A DNA stretch of 34,995 nucleotides from Wocania arenilitoris (GTDB taxonomy: Bacteria > Bacteroidota > Bacteroidia > Flavobacteriales > Flavobacteriaceae), in the NCBI RefSeq assembly GCF_021728535.1, contig NZ_JAKKDU010000022.1, forward strand, positions 1 through 34,995, read 5' to 3'. Every line of letters begins with the position of its first letter. The stretch's first letter is position 1. Position numbers and translations under genes: made by a program. The notes below the pieces were generated by a model, which saw only the letters and a list, made by a program, of their open reading frames with translations, was not told where the DNA came from and made no database searches. Below are positions 1-8,629 of this stretch, in pieces.

Positions 1-86
1 TTGTAGATATGATCACTCATAAATCCAATATACACTTTTTCAAAGTGTTTTGAAAAACCATCCGTTTTTCAAACTTTTCCTTTGAA

Positions 87-106
87 CCCCGCAGCAAGCT
101 GCGAGG
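87..106. repeat. Small GC-rich hairpin, dispersed-repeat type
   Basis: A short inverted repeat, CGCAG-caag-CTGCG with flanking CC/GG pairs, stands out in the AT-rich leader upstream of gcvT. Similar CGCAGCAAGCTGCG hairpins are scattered through intergenic DNA of flavobacteria (recollection, not checked). No gene is recognisable in positions 1-190. It could also be the 3' end of an upstream transcript lying outside the window. Confidence 0.45.
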
Positions 107-194
107 AATTCTTTAGATTAAACAAGCGACATACTTTAACGTTTTTTTCTTTATATTATTTCGCTACATTTAATTTATAAGGATAAAATTTCAA

Positions 195-202
195 TACATT
201 TG
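195..202 (+). promoter_or_regulatory. Candidate Bacteroidota -7 box for gcvT
   Basis: TACATTTG fits the Bacteroidota -7 consensus TAnnTTTG and lies 28 bases before the gcvT start, which would give a short leader. No clear TTG is present at the -33 position, so the call rests on the -7 element and its location. Confidence 0.45.
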
Positions 203-230
203 CTTTACTATAAATAATAGATTCTAGCAA

Positions 231-1313
231 ATGAAAAATACAGCTTTATCATCAACACACGAAGCGCTTGGAGCTAAAATGGTGCCTTTTGCAGGTTACA
301 ATATGCCTGTGCAATACGATGGTGTAAATATTGAACATGAAACCGTTAGAAACGCTGTTGGAGTTTTTGATGTGTCTCACATGGGTGAGTTTTTAATAGA
401 AGGCAAACATGCATTAGATTTAATTCAAAAAGTAAGCAGTAACGATGCCAGCAAGCTAACTAATGGTAAAGCACAATACAGCTGTTTACCAAACGATAAT
501 GGTGGTATTGTTGATGATTTAATTATTTACAAAGTAAAAGAAAACACTTATTTATTAGTTGTTAATGCGAGTAATATTGAAAAAGATTGGAATTGGATTA
601 CATCTAAAAATAATGTTGGAGCAACCATGCGAGATTTAAGCGAAGACTACTCGTTATTAGCTATTCAAGGACCAAAAGCTATCGAAGCAATGCAATCTCT
701 TACAAGTCATAATTTAACAGCTATTAAATTCTATAATTTTGTTGTTGGTGATTTTGCTGGTATTGAACATGTTATCATTTCTGCTACTGGATATACTGGA
801 AGTGGTGGATTTGAAATCTACTGTAAAAACTCTGAGGTTAAACAAGTTTGGGATAAAGTACTTGAGGCTGGAGCAGATTTTGGCATAAAACCCATTGGCT
901 TAGCAGCTCGTGATACACTGCGCTTAGAAATGGGTTATTGTCTTTACGGAAATGATATTGATGATACTACATCACCCATAGAAGCTGGTTTAGGATGGAT
1001 TACAAAATTCACCAAAGATTTTACTAATTCTGAAGCATTGAAGGCCGAAAAAGAACGTGGTGCAGAACGCAAACTTATAGCTTTTAAATTAGATGACCGT
1101 GGTATTCCCCGCCAAGGCTACGATATTGTTGATGGCAATGGAAAAAAAATTGGCAATGTAACATCTGGAACCATGTCTCCAAGCTTAGGCACAGGCATAG
1201 GTTTGGGTTACGTTCCAACTGTTTTTTCAGATGTAAATAGCAAAATTAATATTCAAATACGTAAAAAAGTAATTCCTGCAACCGTTGTAAAGCCTCCATT
1301 TTATAAGGGTTAA
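231..1313 (+). CDS. gcvT: Glycine cleavage system T protein (aminomethyltransferase)
   Basis: At 360 residues this is the usual length for GcvT. The protein takes the aminomethyl group carried by lipoylated H protein and transfers the one-carbon unit to tetrahydrofolate, releasing ammonia, in cytosolic glycine breakdown. Family features include the N-terminal FAGYNMPVQY region, the GGIVDDLIIYK segment around residues 91-101 with the conserved aspartates D95/D96, and ARDTLRLEMGYCLYGNDID in the C-terminal half, followed by the GIPRQGY and TSGTMSPSLG blocks of the GCV_T C-terminal barrel. A promoter-like TACATTTG lies just upstream. The next gene begins 23 bases after the stop and is probably co-transcribed. 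No other gcv genes are nearby. Confidence 0.96.
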   Translation: MKNTALSSTHEALGAKMVPFAGYNMPVQYDGVNIEHETVRNAVGVFDVSHMGEFLIEGKHALDLIQKVSSNDASKLTNGKAQYSCLPNDNGGIVDDLIIYKVKENTYLLVVNASNIEKDWNWITSKNNVGATMRDLSEDYSLLAIQGPKAIEAMQSLTSHNLTAIKFYNFVVGDFAGIEHVIISATGYTGSGGFEIYCKNSEVKQVWDKVLEAGADFGIKPIGLAARDTLRLEMGYCLYGNDIDDTTSPIEAGLGWITKFTKDFTNSEALKAEKERGAERKLIAFKLDDRGIPRQGYDIVDGNGKKIGNVTSGTMSPSLGTGIGLGYVPTVFSDVNSKINIQIRKKVIPATVVKPPFYKG

Positions 1314-1336
1314 TTGTTTGTTTATCAATGTTTTAA

Positions 1337-2173
1337 ATGAAGAGGAAGGCGACAGAAAGCAAACATAGAATTTTAATTTTAGGCGCAAGTGGATTCTTAG
1401 GCGGAGCTATTTATAAAGAACTCTGCTCCTATTTTAAAACCTTTGGCACTTATAATATTGCAAACAAAAATTTTGAGAAGAACCATCATTTTTTTCAATA
1501 TAATATTGAAGAAGATGATATTTACGAAATTCTAGATATTGTAAAACCAACCATAATTATTTCTGCGCTTCGTGGCGATTTTTCAAAACAAGTTTTAGTG
1601 CATCAGCATCTTACAGAATACGTGTTTCAAAATAAAATAAAACTCATATTTCTATCATCAGCAAATGTTTTTGATGCCTACAGCAAATACCCTAGTTACG
1701 AAACCGATAAAACCTATAGTACTAGTATTTATGGGCATTTCAAAATTAAAATTGAGAACATGCTCTTACGATTACCTAAAAAGCAAGTTGTGATTTTACG
1801 GTTGCCCATGGTATTTGGAAATCAATCACCTCGAGTTGTTGAAATACTTAAACATATAAAAGAAAAAAAACCTATTGAGGTATTCCCAAATTTAATAATT
1901 AATGCAACCACAGATACTAAAGTTACACAACAAATACATTATATAATTAACAGGAATAAATCTGGTATATTTCATTTAGGAAGTAGTGATTTGGTACATC
2001 ATGATGATTTTGTGAAAGAAATAATAAAAACACTAAACAACCAAAAACCGATATTTAAACAAGTTTACACAACTAACAACGACAGATACTTAGCTGTATT
2101 GCCAAAATATAACTTACTACCTAAAAATTTGCAATTACAAAGCCAGGACATAATAAGAGAATTAAAAATTTAG
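1337..2173 (+). CDS. NAD(P)-dependent epimerase/dehydratase-like SDR protein
   Basis: This 278-residue protein is an extended short-chain dehydrogenase/reductase similar to RmlD-type sugar nucleotide-binding proteins. The N-terminus has the Rossmann loop GASGFLGG (residues 16-23) after a beta strand, LSSANVFDAYS follows strand 5, and YGHFKIKIE supplies the catalytic YxxxK pair. LRLPMVFG matches the family block after the active site. Substrate specificity cannot be read from the sequence. No sugar biosynthesis genes surround it; it follows gcvT by 23 bases and precedes a pterin dehydratase, so context gives no pathway. It lacks a signal peptide and should be cytosolic. Confidence 0.8.
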   Translation: MKRKATESKHRILILGASGFLGGAIYKELCSYFKTFGTYNIANKNFEKNHHFFQYNIEEDDIYEILDIVKPTIIISALRGDFSKQVLVHQHLTEYVFQNKIKLIFLSSANVFDAYSKYPSYETDKTYSTSIYGHFKIKIENMLLRLPKKQVVILRLPMVFGNQSPRVVEILKHIKEKKPIEVFPNLIINATTDTKVTQQIHYIINRNKSGIFHLGSSDLVHHDDFVKEIIKTLNNQKPIFKQVYTTNNDRYLAVLPKYNLLPKNLQLQSQDIIRELKI

Positions 2174-2228
2174 TTCGTTTTTAAGCCTAAAAGTTATTAT
2201 ATTAAACTGCTACTAAATATGATTTATT

Positions 2229-2519
2229 ATGAATAAACTATCAGAAGACGATATAGAAAAAAAACTATTGCGTTTCCCAGATTGGGAATACTATGACAAC
2301 GCTATTCATGCAGAATTTGAATTTGAAAATTTTAAAGATTGCTTTAGTGCTATGAGTAGAATAGCTTTTGAGTGTGAGGCATTGAATCATCACCCAAATT
2401 GGAGCAACGTTTACAATGTACTTACTATTTCATTATCAACTCACGAGACTAATGGCGTAACTAATAAAGATTTTAAATTAGCTGATGCCATTGAGCATAT
2501 TGTTGAACCAGACGAATAG
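2229..2519 (+). CDS. phhB: 4a-hydroxytetrahydrobiopterin dehydratase (pterin-4a-carbinolamine dehydratase)
   Basis: The 96-residue length and the signature ALNHHPNWSNVYN followed by LSTHETNGVTNKD identify the PCD/DCoH family. These enzymes dehydrate 4a-hydroxytetrahydropterin so that the cofactor used by aromatic amino acid hydroxylases can be recycled; some bacterial members have other roles linked to molybdopterin or transcription. The histidine pair in NHHPNW is the expected catalytic site. The opening, LSEDDIEKKLLRFPDWEY, is the usual PCD start. No phenylalanine hydroxylase gene is in the window. The gene probably belongs to the gcvT transcription unit, 55 bases after the previous stop. 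Confidence 0.92.
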   Translation: MNKLSEDDIEKKLLRFPDWEYYDNAIHAEFEFENFKDCFSAMSRIAFECEALNHHPNWSNVYNVLTISLSTHETNGVTNKDFKLADAIEHIVEPDE

Positions 2520-2598
2520 CAAAAAACTATTTTTTAAATAGTTCGCGATCAATTAAAAATTAAAACTAACAACTATTATTTCTGCTCGAAGATTTTTT

Positions 2599-2606
2599 TA
2601 AATTTG
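2599..2606 (+). promoter_or_regulatory. Candidate -7 box upstream of yebC
   Basis: TAAATTTG matches the TAnnTTTG consensus and lies 65 bases before the yebC start, in a 152-base gap after the pterin dehydratase gene. No good -33 TTG is visible, so this is a weak call. Confidence 0.3.
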
Positions 2607-2671
2607 TGAGTGTTACACTAAGCTTATCAAAGTGAACAAAAAACTTTTGAATCTTAAATTATAAATACACT

Positions 2672-3388
2672 ATGGGAAGAGCTTTTGAGTTTAGAAAAGC
2701 AAGAAAAATGAAACGTTGGTCTGCTATGAGCAAAGCTTTTACACGTATTGGTAAAGACATTGTTATGGCAGTAAAAGAAGGTGGTCCAGATCCAGATAGT
2801 AATTCTCGTTTGCGTGCTGTAATACAAAACGCAAAGGCTGTAAATATGCCTAAAGACAATATTGAGCGTGCTATAAAACGGGCTAGTGATAAAAACCAAG
2901 GCGATTACAAAGAGGTGGTTTTTGAGGGTTATGCACCACACGGTATTGCTATTTTAGTAGAAACTGCAACTGACAATAACACACGAACCGTTGCCAATGT
3001 ACGCAGCTATTTTAATAAATGCGATGGCAGTTTAGGAACATCGGGGTCGGTGGTGTTTATGTTTGATCACACCTGTAACTTCAGAATTAACGCTGAAGGA
3101 TTAGATCCTGAAGAAATAGAGTTAGAATTTATAGATTTTGGTGCCGAAGAAGTTTTTGTAGATGACGATGGCATTTTAATTTATGCGCCTTTTGAGAGTT
3201 TTGGAGCTATACAAGCTGAATTAGAAAATAGAGGTATTGAAATTTTATCTTCTGGTTTTGAGCGTATTCCGCAAGTAACAAAATCACTAACTCCAGAACA
3301 AGCTGAAGATGTGGAAAAGTTATTAGAAAAGCTTGAAGAAGATGATGATGTACAAAATGTATATCATACTATGGAAGAAACAGAATAA
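2672..3388 (+). CDS. yebC: YebC/PmpR family DNA-binding regulatory protein
   Basis: The 238-residue protein opens with MGRAFEFRKARKMKRWSAM, the characteristic Bacteroidota version of the YebC N-terminus. It continues with GKDIVMAVKEGGPDP, NMPKDNIERAIKRA and the acidic middle and C-terminal domains (GAEEVFVDDDG, LEEDDDVQNVYHTME). YebC proteins bind DNA or ribosomes; members have been described as transcriptional regulators and, more recently, as factors that relieve ribosome stalling at proline runs. The start at 2672 is preferred because it gives the conserved MGR beginning. An imperfect hairpin with a T-run follows the stop, so the transcript probably ends there. Confidence 0.93.
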   Translation: MGRAFEFRKARKMKRWSAMSKAFTRIGKDIVMAVKEGGPDPDSNSRLRAVIQNAKAVNMPKDNIERAIKRASDKNQGDYKEVVFEGYAPHGIAILVETATDNNTRTVANVRSYFNKCDGSLGTSGSVVFMFDHTCNFRINAEGLDPEEIELEFIDFGAEEVFVDDDGILIYAPFESFGAIQAELENRGIEILSSGFERIPQVTKSLTPEQAEDVEKLLEKLEEDDDVQNVYHTMEETE

Positions 3389-3412
3389 TAAAACTTAATA
3401 TTAATAAATATT

Positions 3413-3440
3413 AAAAAAGAGGACATTGCTCCTTTTTTTT
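3413..3440 (+). terminator. Probable intrinsic terminator after yebC
   Basis: An imperfect stem, AAAAAAGAG paired with CTCCTTTTTT (one bulged C), is followed by an uninterrupted T-run 25-50 bases after the yebC stop. The position and the 3' T-tract fit rho-independent termination on the plus strand. Confidence 0.6.
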
Positions 3441-3476
3441 GTAAATTAATTGACTAATCATTAATACGATAAAATT

Positions 3477-4481
3477 ATGAAATCATTTAAAGTATTAGTC
3501 ATATTGTTTTTGATATCATTTTCAAACGCACAATCAAATGAAGTACTTGCTTTTATAAATTCTTTGAATGAAAATCAACTTAAAAAAACTGCTTTATCTT
3601 TTGATGATTTAAGTAGAGAAACATGGCATTTTCTACCAGCAACTATGTATAAAAGACATGGCATTGCTTTGTATGATTTAGATGAAACTCAAAAAACATA
3701 TGCATTTAATTTACTAAAACATCATTTAAGCAATGTAGGATATTTAAAAGCAAAAAAAATAATTGAGCTTGAACGCTATCTTGGAGAGCTGTCTGGAGAC
3801 AAAGTATTTAGAGATCCTGAAAAATACTATATCGCTATCTACGGAAATCCAAAAATAGATACTTTATGGTCTTGGTCTTTTGAGGGACATCACATCTCCT
3901 TAAATTTTACCATTTCGAATGAAAAAATTTCTGCTTCGCCAAGATTTATGGGAACAAATCCTGCAGAGATAAAGGAAGGTACTCAAAAAGGAGAGCGGGT
4001 ATTACAAAAAGAAGAAGATTTAGCTTTTGAGTTAATGAATTCAATGGATGAAGAGCAAAAAAGTAAAGCCATATTTAATTCAATTGCCTTTCCTGACATA
4101 TTGACTTTTAACAAATCTAAAGTTGAACCATTAGAAAATGAAGGTATAAAGGCTAAAAATCTAAACGAAGAACAAAAAGCAATCTTAACTGAATTAATTA
4201 AAGAGTACTTGTTAACCATACCTAAGGAATTAGCCAAAGAACGCTATAGAGCTATTAGAATATCTGAATTTGATGATATCCAATTTGCTTGGGCTGGATC
4301 TACAAATAAATCAAAAGGCTATTACTACAGAATTCAAGGTGATACATTTTTAATTGAATTTGATAATACTCAAAATAATGCAAACCACGTTCATACCGTA
4401 TGGCGAGATTTTAATGATGATTTCGGGCGCAATTTAATTAAAGAACATTACCAAAATGCTAGTCACCATAAAAAGCATTAG
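3477..4481 (+). CDS. DUF3500 domain-containing exported protein
   Basis: The 334-residue protein starts with a signal peptide (MKSFKVLVILFLISFSNAQ, cleaved near residue 18-20). Its mature part resembles the DUF3500 family: an early F-NSL---Q segment, SFDDLSRETWHFLPATMYKRHGIAL, then WSWSFEGHHISLNFTI and PRFMGTNPAEI, ending with HVHTVWRDFNDDFG. The histidines in FEGHHISLN and NHVHTVWRD are conserved in this family and could bind a metal (inference). The function of DUF3500 proteins is not established. The protein is probably periplasmic or secreted. It stands alone between the yebC terminator and the convergent NYN gene. Confidence 0.85.
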   Translation: MKSFKVLVILFLISFSNAQSNEVLAFINSLNENQLKKTALSFDDLSRETWHFLPATMYKRHGIALYDLDETQKTYAFNLLKHHLSNVGYLKAKKIIELERYLGELSGDKVFRDPEKYYIAIYGNPKIDTLWSWSFEGHHISLNFTISNEKISASPRFMGTNPAEIKEGTQKGERVLQKEEDLAFELMNSMDEEQKSKAIFNSIAFPDILTFNKSKVEPLENEGIKAKNLNEEQKAILTELIKEYLLTIPKELAKERYRAIRISEFDDIQFAWAGSTNKSKGYYYRIQGDTFLIEFDNTQNNANHVHTVWRDFNDDFGRNLIKEHYQNASHHKKH

Positions 4482-4512
4482 GTTTTCTAAATTATACTAA
4501 GCAAGTCTCCGC

Positions 4513-5244
4513 CTAAGTATTCTTAACATAAATCAACTTAAATCGTGTGTTACTTTGGTCGCGTTGTTCAAGTCGAAAATGGGTTTCTAAAGATTTAAAT
4601 AATGGAGTTAATTTTTCAAAACCAAAATTTCTAGAATCAAAATTAGGTTGTTTTTTTAGTATTAACGACCCAACATCACCAAGAAAAGCCCAGCCATCAT
4701 CATCTGCAGCATCAGCAACCGAATTTTTAAGAAGTCTTATAACTTTTGGGGTAATATTGTATAGATTTTCTTTTTTCTTCTTTCCAGTTTTATCATCTTT
4801 ATCAGAATCGGTTTTAAGAATTTCTAAATAAATAAATTTATCGCAAGCTACTATAAACGGATTTGGCGTTTTTTTCTCTCCCATGCCGTAAACAACAATT
4901 CCTGCTTCTCGCAAGCGAGTTGCCAGTTTTGTGAAATCGCTATCTGATGACACCAAGCAAAATCCGTTAACTTTCTCGGTATATAAAATATCCATCGCAT
5001 CTATAATCATAGCAGAATCAGTAGCATTTTTACCCGTAGTGTAGCCATATTGTTGTATGGGAGTTATTGCATTTTCAAGCAGGATATTTTTCCATTTTGA
5101 TAAATGGGGCTTAGTCCAGTCACCATAAATTCGTTTAATTGTTGGTGTACCGTATTTAGTTATTTCTTCCATCATTTCAGAAATATACTTTGATGGAATA
5201 TTGTCGCCGTCAATTAATACGGCAATTTTAGTGTCTTTTATCAT
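4513..5244 (-). CDS. NYN domain (LabA/DUF88-like) protein with C-terminal OST-HTH/LOTUS domain
   Basis: The N-terminal half of this 243-residue protein is a PIN-like NYN nuclease fold: AVLIDGDNIPSKY (acidic residues D12 and D14), then DSAMIIDAMDILY and GFCLVSSDSDFTKLATRLREAG, which place the acidic metal-binding cluster expected for RNA cleavage. From about residue 160 the C-terminus (NITPKVIRLLKNSV, GWAFLGDVGSLI, RNFGFEKLTPLFKSL) matches the OST-HTH/LOTUS winged helix, which binds RNA in other proteins. The likely role is RNA processing or decay; the target is unknown. It is convergent with the DUF3500 gene and divergent from the zinc protease gene. Confidence 0.88.
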   Translation of the reverse strand: MIKDTKIAVLIDGDNIPSKYISEMMEEITKYGTPTIKRIYGDWTKPHLSKWKNILLENAITPIQQYGYTTGKNATDSAMIIDAMDILYTEKVNGFCLVSSDSDFTKLATRLREAGIVVYGMGEKKTPNPFIVACDKFIYLEILKTDSDKDDKTGKKKKENLYNITPKVIRLLKNSVADAADDDGWAFLGDVGSLILKKQPNFDSRNFGFEKLTPLFKSLETHFRLEQRDQSNTRFKLIYVKNT

Positions 5245-5435
5245 ATTTTATAAAGGTAATGAAATATCATAATAATGTCTCCCTATATACTCTATGAATA
5301 ATTTGATAATCAAATAATTCTCTTATCATGTTTTAACATTTTATAAAGAAATAACTATTCCATTCTTTTTACTTTTAACAAGACTAACTTTTAAATAATA
5401 ACTCGGAAGGTATATACTTTTTAAACATTTAATTT

Positions 5436-8027
5436 ATGAAACACCAAAAACTTAGTGCTTTAAAATTTTTAAGCGTTGTCTTTTTGATGACGCTTTTTCT
5501 TACTCCACTAAATGCTGAAGCGCAAAAAAAGAAGCGTGGAAAGAAAAAAGACCAAGTAGAAGCACCAGCTAAACCAGCTCCAAAAAAATCTAAAGAAAAG
5601 AAAATATCAGACCTTGTAAAATCTAGTAAAAAAATTGAAGGATTATTTACTATGTATCAAGATACTGTTACAGGCTCGTTACAAATGTTAATTTCTGAAG
5701 ATCAAATTGATAAAGAATTTATTCACTTTAACCAAGTTGCAGATGGCGTTTTAGAAGCCGGAAGATTTAGAGGCGCTTATGGAGGTTCTAAAGTGTTTAA
5801 AATTGAGAAGTATTTTAATAAAATTGAATTTGTTACACAAAACACTTCATTTTATTTTGATCCAGAAAACCCACTGTCAAAATCTAAAGATGCTAATATT
5901 AGTAATGGCATCATGGAAAGTGTTAAAATTGAAGCTCAAGATGAAAATAAAGGATTGTATTTAATTAAGGCTGATGGTTTGTTTTTAAGTGAAACATTCT
6001 CTCAAATAAAACCACCAAGATCCCCAGGGCAATCACCTATGGCTTTCAAACTAGGTAATTTAAGTAAAACTAAAACAAAAGTAAATTCAATAAGAAATTA
6101 CGATAAAAACACTAACCTAGTGGTAGAGTATGTATACTCCTCGCCATCTGTTTTAAATAGAGGCTCAAATGCGGTTACTGATGGAAGAAACGTAAGTATT
6201 AAAGTGCTTCATAGTTTAATTGAAATGCCTGATAATGATTATGAAATTAGATATGATGACCCTAGAGTTGGTTATTTTACTACGCAGGTAACCGATCAAA
6301 CATCAACTAGTGCAACACCATATCGCGATTTAGTACACCGTTGGAATTTAAAAAAGAAAGATCCAAACGCAGCTATATCTGAGCCTGTTAAACCTATTAC
6401 TTGGTGGATTGAAAATACAACGCCAATGGAATGGCGAAAAACAATTAAAAATGCTGTTTTACAATGGAATGTAGCATTTGAAAAAGCAGGCTTTAAAAAT
6501 GCTATGGTTGTAAAAACACAGCCGGATGACGCCGATTGGGATGCTGGAGATATTCGTTATAATGTTTTACGTTGGACATCTTCTCCTCGACCTCCTTTTG
6601 GTGGATATGGTCCAAGTTTTGTTAACCCAAAAACTGGACAAATATTAGGTGCAGATGTTATGCTAGAGTTTGTTCATTTTAGTGGACGTGTATTGGTAGG
6701 TAAAGTTTTTGATGCAGACATTAATGAAGAAGCATTTGATTTTAGTAATGAAAATCAAATGAGATGTTCTGCTGGTTATCTTATGGCAAAAAACACGTTA
6801 TTTGGTCAAGCTGTAGTTAGAGCTTTTGAAGATTCTGATTTAGAACTTGAAAAGATATTACATGACAATATGATGCGTTTAATAATGCATGAAGTAGGAC
6901 ATACTCTAGGACTAAACCATAATATGAGAGGAAGTCAATTATTTTCACCTGAAGAACTATCTAATCCAGAGTTAATTAAAGGAAAATCACTATCAACTTC
7001 GGTTATGGAATATCCTGCGATAAATATCACTAGAGATCGCAGTAAACAAGGAATTTATTACGATAACGCTGTTGGTCCTTATGACGAATGGGCAATAGAA
7101 TTTGGTTATAAAGATTTTTCATCTGAAGCTGAAAAGCAAGAACTTTTAAATAAATCGGCGCAACCAAAATTAGCATTTGGAAATGATGCAGATGATATGC
7201 GTTCATCAAATAGAGGTATTGACCCTAGAGTAAATATTTACGATTTATCAAATGATGCTATTGGTTATGCAATTGACAGAATTCATCTTGTGAATGAAAC
7301 TATGGAAAATATAAAAACCAAATTAGTAACCGAAGGGAAATCATATCAAGAACTAACAAGAGCTTATGGTATTTTGCAACGTGAATATAGAAATTCTGGA
7401 ACAACGATGTCTAGATATATTGGAGGGGTTTATGTTGACCGTACCATGGCAGGTCAAGAAGGTGGAACGCAACCTTATACTCCGGTTAGTTTAGAAGACC
7501 AAAAAAGAGCAATGAATGGATTAAGGAAATACATCTTTTCTCCCAATGCCTTTGAAGCTCCTAAAGGGCTATATAATTATCTTGCTAGACAACGTAGAGG
7601 ATTTAATTTAGGTGCTGGTCCAGAAGACCCTAAAATTCACAATTTAGTATTATCCTCGCAACAATCTGTATTAAATCACTTACTACATCCAAATACATTG
7701 CAAAGAATAACAGATTCTGAATTGTATGGTAATAAATACAAGTTATCTACAGTAATGAATGATTTGAATAATGCTATATTTAGAGCAGATATTTATGGCA
7801 ACGTAAATTCATTTAGACAAAATTTACAATTAGAGTATACCAACAAGCTAATTGAAATGCTAATAGGAAAAAGTAGTAGCAGGTATATAAATAATGCAAA
7901 ATCTATGGCATTATATAATTTAAAAAAGATACGTACTATGGCTTCTCCTTCTGGTAATATTGCCTCTATAGCACATAAACAACATTTAAGAACGCTAATA
8001 GATAACGCATTAAAAGAAGTTAAATAG
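5436..8027 (+). CDS. Zinc-dependent metalloprotease, DUF5117/DUF4953 type
   Basis: This 863-residue exported protein has an N-terminal signal peptide followed by a lysine-rich linker (KKKRGKKKDQ). A DUF5117-like region comes next (about residues 90-290), then the metzincin-like catalytic region with HEVGHTLGLNH at residues 485-495, where H485, H489 and H495 bind zinc and E486 is catalytic. A downstream SVMEYPAINI segment resembles a Met-turn. The C-terminal DUF4953-like part contains PYTPVSLEDQKRAMNGL and the remaining helices. Related large zinc proteases are common in the Bacteroidota periplasm or outer membrane, with substrates mostly unknown. It has its own upstream gap of 191 bases and no obvious operon partners. 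Confidence 0.9.
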   Translation: MKHQKLSALKFLSVVFLMTLFLTPLNAEAQKKKRGKKKDQVEAPAKPAPKKSKEKKISDLVKSSKKIEGLFTMYQDTVTGSLQMLISEDQIDKEFIHFNQVADGVLEAGRFRGAYGGSKVFKIEKYFNKIEFVTQNTSFYFDPENPLSKSKDANISNGIMESVKIEAQDENKGLYLIKADGLFLSETFSQIKPPRSPGQSPMAFKLGNLSKTKTKVNSIRNYDKNTNLVVEYVYSSPSVLNRGSNAVTDGRNVSIKVLHSLIEMPDNDYEIRYDDPRVGYFTTQVTDQTSTSATPYRDLVHRWNLKKKDPNAAISEPVKPITWWIENTTPMEWRKTIKNAVLQWNVAFEKAGFKNAMVVKTQPDDADWDAGDIRYNVLRWTSSPRPPFGGYGPSFVNPKTGQILGADVMLEFVHFSGRVLVGKVFDADINEEAFDFSNENQMRCSAGYLMAKNTLFGQAVVRAFEDSDLELEKILHDNMMRLIMHEVGHTLGLNHNMRGSQLFSPEELSNPELIKGKSLSTSVMEYPAINITRDRSKQGIYYDNAVGPYDEWAIEFGYKDFSSEAEKQELLNKSAQPKLAFGNDADDMRSSNRGIDPRVNIYDLSNDAIGYAIDRIHLVNETMENIKTKLVTEGKSYQELTRAYGILQREYRNSGTTMSRYIGGVYVDRTMAGQEGGTQPYTPVSLEDQKRAMNGLRKYIFSPNAFEAPKGLYNYLARQRRGFNLGAGPEDPKIHNLVLSSQQSVLNHLLHPNTLQRITDSELYGNKYKLSTVMNDLNNAIFRADIYGNVNSFRQNLQLEYTNKLIEMLIGKSSSRYINNAKSMALYNLKKIRTMASPSGNIASIAHKQHLRTLIDNALKEVK

Positions 8028-8078
8028 TAAAAAAACTTTAAATATTTAGCAAGGCTGTCTTAAAAGTCATTGTAACTT

Positions 8079-8161
8079 AATTTGTCAAGTTGAGATTGTC
8101 AAAACTAATTTTGATTAATAGTGTTTTAAAGTATTTCGACAGGATCAATATGACATAAAAT
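8079..8161. repeat. Dispersed flavobacterial hairpin repeat, copy 1
   Basis: This stretch, starting TTTGTCAAGTTGAG and ending near TATTTCGACAGG, is about 80 percent identical by eye to 12189-12272. Within each copy, TGTCGAAA-like and TTTCGACA-like segments are inverted repeats that could fold. Both copies lie just downstream of a protein-coding gene, as REP-type elements often do. Confidence 0.6.
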
Positions 8162-8230
8162 TCAATTATAAATCATCGAAAATTACAACTAAATCATTAT
8201 AATTTGTCATATGTTTTTGTGTCTTGTAGT

Positions 8231-8575
8231 ATGGCGTATTCATTAGATTTCAGACAACAAGTATTCAAAGTAAAGCAGAAAGAGCAACTAACTTTTCAAG
8301 AGTTAAGTTATAGGTTTGGTATTCCAATTAAAACACTATTTAGGTGGCAACAACACATAGAACCTAAAACTAATCGTATTAAGCCTTCTACAAAGATTGA
8401 TATGGAAGTTTTAAGAGAAGATATTCAGAACTATCCAGATTGTTATCAGTATGAGCGAGCAAAAATTTTTGGTGTAAGTCAAAGTGCTATTTTTTATGCG
8501 TTACAAAGACTAGTAGATTTTGAGTTATTCAATGTCTGTTTGTTCGATACCTATGCTAATTCTGAAAACATATAG
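8231..8575 (+). pseudogene. IS630-type orfA relic (Transposase_14-like HTH fragment)
   Basis: The sequence MAYSLDFRQQVFKVK, FQELSYRFGIPIKTLFRWQQHIEP and YQYERAKIFGVSQSAIFYALQRL matches the N-terminal double helix-turn-helix part of IS630-family transposases, which is often encoded as a separate orfA. Here the last 20 residues (FELFNVCLFDTYANSENI) do not look like the family, and no DDE catalytic part follows. I take it as a truncated, orphan remnant. The start at 8231 is preferred over an upstream TTG at 8204 because it gives the conserved MAYS(L/I)D beginning. It might instead have been kept as a small DNA-binding protein, which I consider less likely. Confidence 0.65.
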
Positions 8576-8629
8576 CCATTAGCAGAAGTATAAATCATAG
8601 ATTTTTATTTTCTTCCCACAAATAAAAAT

